The position numbers and the translations under genes were made by a program. Under the pieces are notes generated by a model that was not told the DNA's origin, did no database searches, and saw nothing but the letters and a program-made list of their open reading frames with translations. A stretch of 64,000 bases of DNA from Microscillaceae bacterium (GTDB taxonomy: Bacteria > Bacteroidota > Bacteroidia > Cytophagales > Microscillaceae), in assembly GCA_025054775.1 (NCBI GenBank), contig JANWZA010000047.1, positions 62,001 to 126,000 on the forward strand. The letters run 5' to 3'. Shown here in pieces: positions 8,058 through 15,499 of this stretch. Numbering within the stretch: position 1 is the stretch's first letter; every line of letters starts with the position of its first letter.

Positions 8058-8708
8058 ATGAATACAAAGAATTTTGATTTGTAACTCACTGATTTTCAAT
8101 TTAGTTAGTTTATTTTTTAATCATCGTGGTTATGTGCCTCGGTTGGTTATCGTATTTTTATATCTATTAGTTCTTTTTTTAGCACAGTGTATGCCTTGGG
8201 AACTGTTTACTTAAAGAACTATAAAAGTCCACAAATTAGTATGATAAATTTTAGTTTATTGGAGTTTGACAAAAATAAAAAAGTGATCACACAGAACCTT
8301 ATCAAAAACAAGGATTTGGAGAATCAGCCATATATTTTCGCTTTATGGAACACAGCTTGTGGCTCGTGCATTGCAGAGTTTCCGAGCATTTAAAAGATTG
8401 TATGATAAGTATAAAAGCAAGGTGTAAAAGTTTATTTGATAAATACTTTAGGGGTAGATGACGAGAAGAGGTTAGCTGATTTTCTGAAAAAATTCCCCGA
8501 AAAAACCTTAGATTTACCTATACTTTATGATAAAGATAACAAATTTTGCAAAGCAATTTCTAAGTCATTGGGAGAGGAAGAGAGTATTCCTTTACAAATA
8601 TTTGTAAATAAGCAAGGAGTTATTGAGTATAAACTAACAGGATTTAACAAGGAATTAGAAATCATTTATCCCTTTCATTTAGGCTATATTATTGATAAAA
8701 ACCTATAA
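8058..8708 (+). pseudogene. Frameshifted membrane-anchored thioredoxin-like gene
   Basis: Coding sense is spread over several frames. From 8058 comes a short start (MNTKNF), then in another frame a membrane helix (PRLVIVFLYLLVLFLAQC, about 8137-8192). A segment around 8187-8390 contains ALWNTACGSCIAEFPS, a thioredoxin active site of type CxxC. Then FKRLYDKYKSKV appears in a shifted frame, and from about 8436 VDDEKRLADFLKKFP and IPLQIFVNKQGVIEYKLTG complete a TlpA-like fold. At least three frame changes are needed, so it is probably inactive. Membrane-tethered redoxins next to disulfide-rich secreted peptides would help form or keep disulfides; here both genes of the unit look decayed. Confidence 0.6.
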
Positions 8709-8712
8709 CTTT

Positions 8713-8749
8713 TGAAAAAGATTTTGAGTTTATGAAAAAGATTTTGAGT
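8713..8749. repeat. Two-copy tandem repeat, 20-base period
   Basis: TGAAAAAGATTTTGAGT occurs at 8713-8729 and again at 8733-8749, separated by three bases. It sits directly behind the decayed redoxin gene and probably arose by local duplication. Confidence 0.85.
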
Positions 8750-9012
8750 AATTAAAGAATGATTAAACTTTTGGATTGTAGTTTTCGAATATTTAATCTT
8801 ATAGATTATGCAAATATTGTACTTATCCAAGATTTGGTTGCCTAAATCACGTTTTTTTAACACTATCAGAAATGAAAATAGCCATAGCAGGGGAAAAAAT
8901 AAACCTTCTGCTATGACTACGAATATTTGAAAATTATACCATACTTTTTGCTTATTACCTTGCAAGGGTAAGGTTTTTTCGGGCAAGATCTAAAAACGGA
9001 AGTAGCTTAATT
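8750..9012. other. Intergenic region with no recognised feature
   Basis: An AT-rich stretch between the decayed unit (plus strand) and a minus-strand gene. A minus-strand open frame with one hydrophobic segment spans part of it (8684-8986), but it overlaps the redoxin remnant and has no recognisable family, so it is not called. No hairpin terminator was found. Confidence 0.4.
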
Positions 9013-9627
9013 CTATAAGTCATCTTTTACTGTAGTGGCAGGAGGGCGCACACCTACCAAAAGGCTACTCCATTCGCTGGCTTTCCAAATGCCTTTATCA
9101 TTTTGTTTCATCATAATAGGGCGAGGAGAGTCGGCGCCTGTACTTTTCACAAAAAGTTTAATTTTACCTTCACTTTCGTTGCCACTAGAGGGATTAGTAG
9201 AAGTTTCTACTTGGAAAGGTGTGCTAGCTTTGTAGCCATTCTGCGGGCTTGTTCCCTTGAAATAGCTGGAAGGAATATGTTTGCCCTTGTCTAATTGAGA
9301 AGTAAGTAAACTTTTATTGCTACTGCCTAAATCATAGCCTTTATATCCTTTGCCTTCGGGGGCTTCTGAAAGTACGCTCATATCTACTGAAGAAATGATA
9401 CACTCCATGCCCATAGTAGGTTTTTTGGTATAAAGATACAAAGCTAGTATAAACATGGCTGCCCCTCCTTCAGGAGTAGTAGCTATTTGGTTGCGAAGAG
9501 AAATAAACTCGTCGGTAGAATTAGGTAAACTTTTAATTGTAACTACAGGGCGATTGTTGTTTTGGGCAGAGGCTATGTGAAAATACATAATTGATAACAG
9601 AGCTAAAAAAATGCTTAATTTTTTCAT
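9013..9627 (-). CDS. Secreted conserved protein, probably DUF6935-like
   Basis: A 204-residue protein with a clear Sec signal peptide (MKKLSIFLALLSIMYFHIASAQ, cleavage near residue 22) and no lipobox, so it is exported to the periplasm or outer surface. The conserved-looking part is TTPEGGAAMFILALYLYTKKP (about residues 50-72), then a polar Gly/Ser-rich region and the end GIWKASEWSSLLVGVRPP. From memory this resembles the DUF6935 family of uncharacterised exported proteins; I could not verify that. Nothing in the sequence suggests catalysis. It is separated by 73 bases from the small gene upstream on the same strand and could share its transcript. Confidence 0.75.
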   Translation of the reverse strand: MKKLSIFLALLSIMYFHIASAQNNNRPVVTIKSLPNSTDEFISLRNQIATTPEGGAAMFILALYLYTKKPTMGMECIISSVDMSVLSEAPEGKGYKGYDLGSSNKSLLTSQLDKGKHIPSSYFKGTSPQNGYKASTPFQVETSTNPSSGNESEGKIKLFVKSTGADSPRPIMMKQNDKGIWKASEWSSLLVGVRPPATTVKDDL

Positions 9628-9700
9628 AATTTTGAATAGATTGAAAGTGAAACCATAATTTTTATATCATAACCCATTACAATATTGAGACTTAGGGAGT

Positions 9701-9976
9701 TTAAGTTTTTTCTTTGAAAAAGTGTGGTTTTATGTCCCACTTTCGTACAAAAACCATAGGTTTTCCAATTTTCAACATTTTAGTAGCTTGATTTGGCTCA
9801 AAAACTAAAATAACAGTCTCTACTCCTGGGCAACTCGGCTCGGTACAGTGAATTTGGCTAATGCGCACAATAGCCTCGTTTGTAAGAGCTAATTCCTCTT
9901 GAACCCATGTTTTAAGCGTTTTAGTAGTTTGGCTCAGATCAGGATCACGCGGATTAGTAAAAAATTGGAATACCAT
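9701..9976 (-). CDS. Small conserved protein with C-x4-CPG motif, unknown function
   Basis: A 91-residue cytoplasmic protein without signal peptide or membrane helix. It contains IHCTEPSCPGVETVILVF, a Cys-Pro-rich turn between two strands, followed by KMLKIGKPMVFVRKWDI. Short proteins carrying this 'C-T-E-P-x-C-P-x-x-E-T' signature occur in many bacteria in my memory, but I cannot name an established function. The paired Cys could bind a metal or be redox-active. It is upstream of the exported 204-residue protein on the same strand. Confidence 0.65.
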   Translation of the reverse strand: MVFQFFTNPRDPDLSQTTKTLKTWVQEELALTNEAIVRISQIHCTEPSCPGVETVILVFEPNQATKMLKIGKPMVFVRKWDIKPHFFKEKT

Positions 9977-10101
9977 ACTTCAAATTTTTCGTAAAATAAG
10001 CAGTCAAAGTCTGAAATTAATTTTTTACCTCTTTTGACTACTCGGCTACCACTAGATAAGCAGTTTTTACTATCTTTTTTTCTAAATGATAGGTTAAATA
10101 C

Positions 10102-11130
10102 TTATTTGACTTTAATCACTCTTAATCCTTGGTTAAGTCCATTATCTACTACGTAGGCATAATCTCCCACTACTTCTACTGCGTGATAGGTGTGATTAGA
10201 TTCATTGACTTCAAATTTATACTTCATATTTGCAACATTAGAAACATCTACCACAGAGAGTCCGCCCCAGCCGTTAGCTATGTAAGCAGTATTTCCTAGC
10301 ACTACTGCGTCATAACAATTTGCTTTATCTGTTCCCAGTTCTGAGGCGATAATTCCCCTTTCAACAGGACTACTTGGATTACTTACATCCAAGGCAATGA
10401 AACCTGCTCCCCAGTTAGATAGATAAGCAATATTGCCATATATTTTGATACCTAACATCCAAGGAGCATGTCCGGGTGTGCCAGGGTTATAGTAAGTAGA
10501 AACTAATTGTGGGCTGTTAGGATTAGAAATATTGTAAATTTTCAAATGTCCTCCGTTAGTTCCTCCGTAGAGAAAATTTCCACTTACACAAAGTGACCGA
10601 AACCCTCGTTGGCTTTCAGCATTTGTACTATTGATAATAGTAGCTACTAAGGAGTTGTCTGTTTTATTTCGTATTTGGATAACACCGTTTGGACCTCCAT
10701 CACCACCACCTAAAAAGTAGTAATTTGCGTTAGTAGTAATAGCAGAAGGAAAAAAATTATTTGAGGAGTGAATCTGTGTGGGATTAGAGATGTTGCTCAA
10801 ATCAAAGATAAAGTATCCTTGGTCGTAACCTGCTACATATAAGCGATTGCCATCTACAAATATTTGCCTTGCGTCACCTGCGGCAAAGTTTTTCACCAAG
10901 GTTGGTTCTTTAGGTTTGGATATATCAAAAATGCTTATGCCACGTGTTTTGTGTGCTACAATAGCATACCGATTTTGATATATTTCTAAATCAGTAGCAA
11001 ACTGGGCTTCTCTAAAGGCAACGATTTGCCCTATCTCGTCAGGTCTGTCATTGTTATTATTGGGTTTCGGTTCGTCCTTTTTGCAACCTATAAGTACCCA
11101 AAGCAAGAGTAATACAATAAATTTTTTCAT
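10102..11130 (-). CDS. LVIVD-repeat lipoprotein, beta-propeller-like
   Basis: From the Met at 11130 the product is 342 residues with a lipoprotein signal (MKKFIVLLLLWVLIGCKK, lipid Cys about residue 16). A short Asn/Asp/Pro spacer follows, then about six repeats of the LVIVD type, each with a phrase such as GISIFDISKPKEPTLV, YFIFDLSNISNPTQI, HLKIYNISNPNSPQLV, FIALDVSNPSSPVERG or LSVVDVSNVANMKY. These repeats are predicted to form a beta-propeller on the outer membrane; ligand unknown. An upstream ATG at 11166 is rejected because it adds 12 residues before the signal peptide and lies almost at the predicted transcription start. The gene has its own promoter. Confidence 0.9.
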   Translation of the reverse strand: MKKFIVLLLLWVLIGCKKDEPKPNNNNDRPDEIGQIVAFREAQFATDLEIYQNRYAIVAHKTRGISIFDISKPKEPTLVKNFAAGDARQIFVDGNRLYVAGYDQGYFIFDLSNISNPTQIHSSNNFFPSAITTNANYYFLGGGDGGPNGVIQIRNKTDNSLVATIINSTNAESQRGFRSLCVSGNFLYGGTNGGHLKIYNISNPNSPQLVSTYYNPGTPGHAPWMLGIKIYGNIAYLSNWGAGFIALDVSNPSSPVERGIIASELGTDKANCYDAVVLGNTAYIANGWGGLSVVDVSNVANMKYKFEVNESNHTYHAVEVVGDYAYVVDNGLNQGLRVIKVK

Positions 11131-11179
11131 GAGGGTTATGGTTTTTGTGCTAATGGAGAAGTACAAGGTTATATATAGC

Positions 11180-11210
11180 CAAAAGTAAGTTTTTTTTTTG
11201 ATTTTTCAAA
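11180..11210 (-). promoter_or_regulatory. Bacteroidota-type promoter of the LVIVD lipoprotein gene
   Basis: Minus-strand TTTG (11207-11210), a 19-base spacer and TACTTTTG (11180-11187) match the -33/-7 consensus exactly. Transcription would start near 11173, some 43 bases before the ATG at 11130. Confidence 0.7.
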
Positions 11211-11320
11211 ATTTATACGTGTCTATTCAAAAAAATTTTTTAAAAAAAACGCTTATTACTATATAGTTATTTTTTATTAGGTGTTTCCTTTGTAGTGCAG
11301 AGTAAGCTCATCTCAAGAAG

Positions 11321-11400
11321 AGCGGTCTTTGCAGAGCTTTGCTGCTGCCTCAGTGCTTTATCCAGGCCCTTTTGGGGGCTACCCTTTCAATCCCTAATGC
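11321..11400. repeat. Dispersed intergenic repeat, copy B
   Basis: A diverged copy: 'agcggtctttgcagagcttt', 'gctgcctcagtgcttta', 'ccaggcccttttgggggct' and the well-kept end ACCCTTTCAATCCCTAATGC. It lies in a 640-base region without genes between two divergently transcribed genes (minus and plus). Confidence 0.7.
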
Positions 11401-11760
11401 GTAGAAAGTAACTTCTGAGAGTTCCTAACTTTGGGAGGTCTAACAGATAAGATTTTTTACAAGTATTCAATTTTTGGTTTTGGTCTAAAATTACTATTTA
11501 GCGAAATATATATAATGCGTTTTTATTTTTGCTTTATGCATCAAGTAACGATAAAAGAATTACCGCTGTCGTACATTCTAATACCACCGTCCTAACCTAA
11601 CAATCAAAAAAGCTTAAAAAGTCTTGAATATCCAAGAAATTTGAACATATGGCTTGCTTTCTTTTTGTATAACAGCTAATTTTTTTTTGCTTTGTGGAGT
11701 TGCAAATTCTATTTTAGTTTTCATAATCTGCTCAAAAAAAGGTCAAATTTTGAGTAAAAG
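11401..11760. other. Intergenic region with no recognised feature
   Basis: AT-rich sequence between repeat copy B and the dehydrogenase promoter. Only a 19-codon open frame at 11537 was seen, too short and without context to call. Confidence 0.4.
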
Positions 11761-11802
11761 ATAAAGTTAGTAATATTTTTACCGTATTTACCACAAGTTG
11801 CG

Positions 11803-11810
11803 TACTTTTG
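11803..11810 (+). promoter_or_regulatory. -7 box of the amino-acid dehydrogenase gene
   Basis: TACTTTTG fits TAnnTTTG perfectly; the -33 position holds only a T-rich stretch. A start of transcription near 11817 would exclude the upstream ATG at 11808 and supports translation from 11868. Confidence 0.5.
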
Positions 11811-11867
11811 TTTGCTCAACTTGACAAGACAAAATTTGTAATTACCTATTTTTTTATTGCAAGAACT

Positions 11868-13097
11868 ATGAAAGATTTATTGAAAAAGTACGAAGAGAAA
11901 CAGCCTGAAATTGTGTTTGAATGGAAAGATAGCGAAACCGAAGCTGAAGGCTGGGTGGTTATCAATTCCTTACGCAATGGAGCGGCAGGCGGAGGTACAC
12001 GCATGCGAAAAGGATTAGACCGACGCGAAGTGGTATCGCTTGCTAAAACGATGGAAGTAAAATTTACGGTTTCAGGACCTCCGATTGGTGGGGCAAAGTC
12101 AGGTATCAACTTTGATCCGCAAGACCCCCGAAAGTATCAAGTGTTAGAGCGATGGTACAGAGCGGTTTACCCTTTACTCAAAAATTACTATGGTACAGGC
12201 GGCGACTTGAACGTAGATGAAATTCACGAGGTAATTCCTATTACTGAAAAATATGGCCTATGGCACCCGCAAGAGGGTGTTGTGAATGGATATTATAATC
12301 CATCCAAACCTGAAAAAATAAAAAAAATTGGGCGATTACGCCAAGGTGTTTCCAAAATTTTGGAGGATCCTGAATATACACCTACCACCATAGCTAAAAA
12401 ATACACCGTAGCTGATATGATTACAGGTTTTGGGGTTGCTGAGTCAGTAAAGCATTTTTACCAACTATGGGGGGGAGAGGTTACTCAAAAGCGAGCCATT
12501 GTTCAGGGCTGGGGCAATGTAGGTTCTACTGCTGCACTATATTTATCAAAAATAGGTGTAAAAATTGTAGGCATTATTGACCGTAATCATGGACTTATCA
12601 ACACCAAAGGTTATGACTTGGAAGAGGTGAAAAAAATCTTTGCCTCTCGCGAAAATAATCAACTCATTGCCGAAGATATGCTCTCTTTTGAGGAAACTAA
12701 CAGTAAAATTTGGGACGTACCTGCAGAGATTTTTATTCCTGCTGCCGCTTCAAGACTTGTTACCCAAGACCAAGTTGATAGAATGATAAGTGCAGGTATA
12801 GAAGTAATTGCTTGCGGAGCAAACGTTCCTTTTGCCGATACAGAAATATTTTTTGGTGCTATTGCTGAAAGTGTGGATAATCGTATTTCGCTTATTCCTG
12901 ATTTTATTGCTAATTGTGGTATGGCACGCACTTTCGCTTACCTCATGTCTGAAGATGCCCGCCTAACCGATAGTGCTATCTTTTCGGATATTTCGCAAAC
13001 TATTCGTACTGCCTTAGAAAAAGTACACCAACGAAACCCCCAAAAACAACACATTGCCCAAACTGCTTTTGAAATTGCTCTCAAAGAATTGCTCTAA
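11868..13097 (+). CDS. Glu/Leu/Phe/Val dehydrogenase family protein
   Basis: An NAD(P)-dependent amino-acid dehydrogenase catalysing reversible oxidative deamination to a 2-oxo acid and ammonia. The N-domain has GGTRMRKG and GPPIGGAKSGI, in which Lys corresponds to the substrate-binding/catalytic Lys. GTGGDLNVDE carries the catalytic Asp. The C-terminal Rossmann domain has VQGWGNVGSTAA with the GxGNVG nucleotide loop. At 409 residues the length is normal. The Met at 11868 is chosen over 11808 because family proteins begin close to it and the -7 box overlaps the earlier ATG. Which amino acid it prefers is not visible. It stands alone, convergent with the EcoRI-like cassette. Confidence 0.9.
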   Translation: MKDLLKKYEEKQPEIVFEWKDSETEAEGWVVINSLRNGAAGGGTRMRKGLDRREVVSLAKTMEVKFTVSGPPIGGAKSGINFDPQDPRKYQVLERWYRAVYPLLKNYYGTGGDLNVDEIHEVIPITEKYGLWHPQEGVVNGYYNPSKPEKIKKIGRLRQGVSKILEDPEYTPTTIAKKYTVADMITGFGVAESVKHFYQLWGGEVTQKRAIVQGWGNVGSTAALYLSKIGVKIVGIIDRNHGLINTKGYDLEEVKKIFASRENNQLIAEDMLSFEETNSKIWDVPAEIFIPAAASRLVTQDQVDRMISAGIEVIACGANVPFADTEIFFGAIAESVDNRISLIPDFIANCGMARTFAYLMSEDARLTDSAIFSDISQTIRTALEKVHQRNPQKQHIAQTAFEIALKELL

Positions 13098-13108
13098 ATG
13101 TTCAAAAA

Positions 13109-13140
13109 CCTGCAAAGTAAGTTTCAGCTCACTTTGCAGG
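13109..13140. terminator. Hairpin between convergent genes, probable terminator
   Basis: CCTGCAAAGT and ACTTTGCAGG form a ten-pair stem with a 12-base loop. On the minus strand it runs into TTTTTG, so it best terminates the methyltransferase transcript; it may also act on the plus-strand dehydrogenase, 12 bases after its stop. Confidence 0.55.
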
Positions 13141-13142
13141 TA

Positions 13143-13159
13143 AAATTGTGTAAGTTTTT
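13143..13159. repeat. Left copy of a 17-base direct repeat around the EcoRI-like cassette
   Basis: AAATTGTGTAAGTTTTT here is identical to 15393-15409. The two copies bracket the restriction-modification genes with no other gene between them. Confidence 0.8.
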
Positions 13160-13354
13160 ACGTATGTTTTTTGGATAGTTATAGTACTTAGCCTGAATAA
13201 TCTGTGTTTTATTTGCCTAAATCGTGTGTATTTCCATCAGGTTCAAAAGGCTTGAGTAATTTTGGCATGAATTTACTTTTACAAATATATTTTTATGTTG
13301 CAAACTACTAAAAAATTGTCGGGCAACCCCAACAACTTTGGTTAAGGCAATTAG

Positions 13355-14320
13355 TTAATTGTTTTGTATTCTTTTATTTCTGATTATTATTCTGAAATAT
13401 GAGCATTTTCCATTTATTGATAAATCTTTTCCGTCATTTCCTTTCCTGAATTTAATTATTTCAAATTGGTCTGGATTGAACTTGTGTAAAAAAGTTATAG
13501 GCACACCCATATATCCGTCATAGTCCATAGGTATATCTTCCGTTTTATCAACGTTTATGCCGTCATAATTATCATATTTTGGGTATTTGCTTTCATTACC
13601 GAAATATTTTTTCGTAAGTTGTATATCCTCATGTCTTTTGGGGTAGTCTAAATTTGTCAGCCAAAGGCAATTATTTGGTGATACTATTCTATTTCCAGAA
13701 CTATCTATTCGTGCTTCTGTTCCATAAAGTTCATAGTGTTCGGGTACAATAAATCCTGAAATACCTCTTCCAAGATTTACACCTAACCAAACTTTATTTT
13801 CTTTAATCAGTTTGAAAATTTCTTTGTATGTTATAGCGTTTATATTACCTATAATCAAAAACTTTTTGTCATATCTCACTAATTGCTCAACATATTCTCT
13901 GAATAACGAAAATGGGGGATTAGTAACCACAATATCAGACTGCTTCAATAGTTCAATACTTTCAGCACTACGAAAATCTCCATCACCCTTAAACTCTTTT
14001 ATTTCAAGCGGCATGTTTGGTTCAGTACATTCTACAAAAAAACCTTTTTTTGTATTGTTGGCGTTAAACAAATTTATTTCTTGTTTTTGGTAACAGGCAG
14101 TTATTATTTTTTTTAAACCTAAGTCATTAAAATTTGAAGCAAAATACTTGAAAAAGTTGCTATTTCTTGGATCATCACAGTTACAATAAACTACTTTGCC
14201 CTTAAAGTGACTTTTGTAATGCTGCAATTCATTTTCTATGTCGCAAAGTTGTGTATAGAACTCATCACTTTTTAACTTCTTTGCATTTTGTAATAATTTA
14301 TTTGTTGCGTTCCTTGCCAT
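13355..14320 (-). CDS. EcoRI-type adenine-specific DNA methyltransferase
   Basis: The modification enzyme of a Type II system, methylating adenine within the recognition site using S-adenosylmethionine. The 321 residues match the M.EcoRI family in length and layout. An N-terminal helix region contains KKLKSDEFYTQL. VVYCNCDDPRNSNFFKYF serves as the motif I-like region, NPPF (residues 134-137) is the catalytic motif IV, and long PNNCLWLTNLDYPKRH and GYMGVPITFLHKFNPDQF blocks follow. It begins six bases after the stop of the nuclease gene, so both are probably cotranscribed and translationally linked. Recognition of GAATTC is inferred from the partner nuclease. Acquisition by transfer is likely because this system is best known from enterobacterial plasmids. 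Confidence 0.95.
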   Translation of the reverse strand: MARNATNKLLQNAKKLKSDEFYTQLCDIENELQHYKSHFKGKVVYCNCDDPRNSNFFKYFASNFNDLGLKKIITACYQKQEINLFNANNTKKGFFVECTEPNMPLEIKEFKGDGDFRSAESIELLKQSDIVVTNPPFSLFREYVEQLVRYDKKFLIIGNINAITYKEIFKLIKENKVWLGVNLGRGISGFIVPEHYELYGTEARIDSSGNRIVSPNNCLWLTNLDYPKRHEDIQLTKKYFGNESKYPKYDNYDGINVDKTEDIPMDYDGYMGVPITFLHKFNPDQFEIIKFRKGNDGKDLSINGKCSYFRIIIRNKRIQNN

Positions 14321-14326
14321 ATCGCT

Positions 14327-15166
14327 TCACTTTTTGGTTATCTGATTGAACAAATCACTACCCAAAACTTTAAGAGAAGTTCGTGCAATTTCCATCATAA
14401 TGTCAAACATTTCCTTGCTGTTCCACTTCTCTCCTTTTCCTTGCGTGTAAATAGAAGTTGCTTGAAGCATAATCGTTTTGTCTTTGTGCTTCACAAATTT
14501 ATTCACACAAAGATTAGTGTTGATTGGCATTCCATAATTTGCAGAAGTTAGTCGGTCTAATCTATTCAACATACCCGAGTTGTATTCAAGCATTACCATT
14601 CTTCCATCAGGTCTTTCAATCGCAATCGTTTCTGTTAAAAAGTTAGAGCCTTCTAAAAACAAAACATAAGGAAAATGCGATTCAGCAAGCATAAAGTTAG
14701 CAATTTCTGATATGTTTTTATGCGACCTTTCTATTGCATTCCCCGCAGCCATTAAATCTTGATTATTGTCTTTACCAACTAAAATGCCTTTTTTGATATT
14801 CTCAATATCTTTTCCCTGATGTTTTGCTTCTGAAACTAAAATAACCCTCCAATTATCATTATCGTCTTTTACTTCAATGATTCCGCCATCGGGTATAATG
14901 CTTGAATTTGGGACAAAAAGAGTTTGCCCTAACTCAGGGTCTATTTTTTTCAATGCTTCATTAATCTCTTCTTTCCGAATACTCGTTCTATAACGAAAAG
15001 TCAGTTGTGGATATTCCTCTTCAAGTTGTGCAACAACAAGTTTTGATATTTCCCTAACAGTTAAGTCGTGTAATTTTGCTTTATCTCCGAATAACTTACT
15101 ACTCCCTGCGATTTTTTGTGTTGGTTTGTTAATCTTGTTGATTGATTTGTTTGATTCTTTTGCCAT
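14327..15166 (-). CDS. EcoRI-like Type II restriction endonuclease
   Basis: Cuts unmodified DNA, predicted at GAATTC. The 279 residues align along their length with my memory of R.EcoRI (277 residues), with long identical stretches such as EINEALKKIDP, KHQGKD, DLMAAGNAIERSHKNISEIA and SHFPYVLFLEGSNFLTE. Active-site residues Asp93, Glu113 and Lys115 sit where EcoRI has Asp91, Glu111 and Lys113. The recognition segment AGNAIERSH, including the Asn, Glu and Arg that contact the bases, is intact. The N-terminal 25 residues differ. The nuclease gene precedes the methyltransferase gene, as in EcoRI. No frame damage is visible, so an active isoschizomer is expected. Confidence 0.97.
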   Translation of the reverse strand: MAKESNKSINKINKPTQKIAGSSKLFGDKAKLHDLTVREISKLVVAQLEEEYPQLTFRYRTSIRKEEINEALKKIDPELGQTLFVPNSSIIPDGGIIEVKDDNDNWRVILVSEAKHQGKDIENIKKGILVGKDNNQDLMAAGNAIERSHKNISEIANFMLAESHFPYVLFLEGSNFLTETIAIERPDGRMVMLEYNSGMLNRLDRLTSANYGMPINTNLCVNKFVKHKDKTIMLQATSIYTQGKGEKWNSKEMFDIMMEIARTSLKVLGSDLFNQITKK

Positions 15167-15209
15167 TTCTTAAATTTTAATTTCTATTGTCCTTTAAGTT
15201 GGCAGACAA

Positions 15210-15217
15210 CAAAAATA
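15210..15217 (-). promoter_or_regulatory. Putative -7 box of the restriction-modification operon
   Basis: Minus-strand TATTTTTG fits TAnnTTTG, 44 bases before the nuclease start. No TTTG occupies the -33 position, so the promoter may be weak or differ from the host consensus. Confidence 0.35.
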
Positions 15218-15392
15218 CCTTAGCTCACTAGCCTTTTTTTATTTTGCTTCGCTCAATGAAGATGTGCTACTACGATAACGCTTAGAAGTGTGAGGTTGGT
15301 GAGCGAAACTAACTATTTTAGTAGAACCCGTAAATGTATTTACTTTGTGTACATTCATATTTGGTGATAGATAAAACAAGTTAAATAGCTAC

Positions 15393-15409
15393 AAATTGTG
15401 TAAGTTTTT
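15393..15409. repeat. Right copy of the 17-base direct repeat
   Basis: Identical to 13143-13159 (AAATTGTGTAAGTTTTT). It lies 227 bases upstream of the nuclease start and 90 bases before the TolC-type gene. Confidence 0.8.
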
Positions 15410-15499
15410 TTCGCTTTCGCAACTAACAATAAGAAACTTAAAACATTTTTTCGGTTTCCATAGTTTTTTTTAAGTCCGTTAATTCAATATTTGTAATTT

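Noticed and set aside
8684-8986. Minus-strand 100-codon frame with one hydrophobic segment
   Set aside because: It overlaps the 3' end of the decayed redoxin, crosses a tandem repeat and resembles no family; probably chance in AT-rich DNA.
11537-11596. 19-codon frame in the intergenic region before the dehydrogenase gene
   Set aside because: Too short, no conserved context and located upstream of the predicted promoter.
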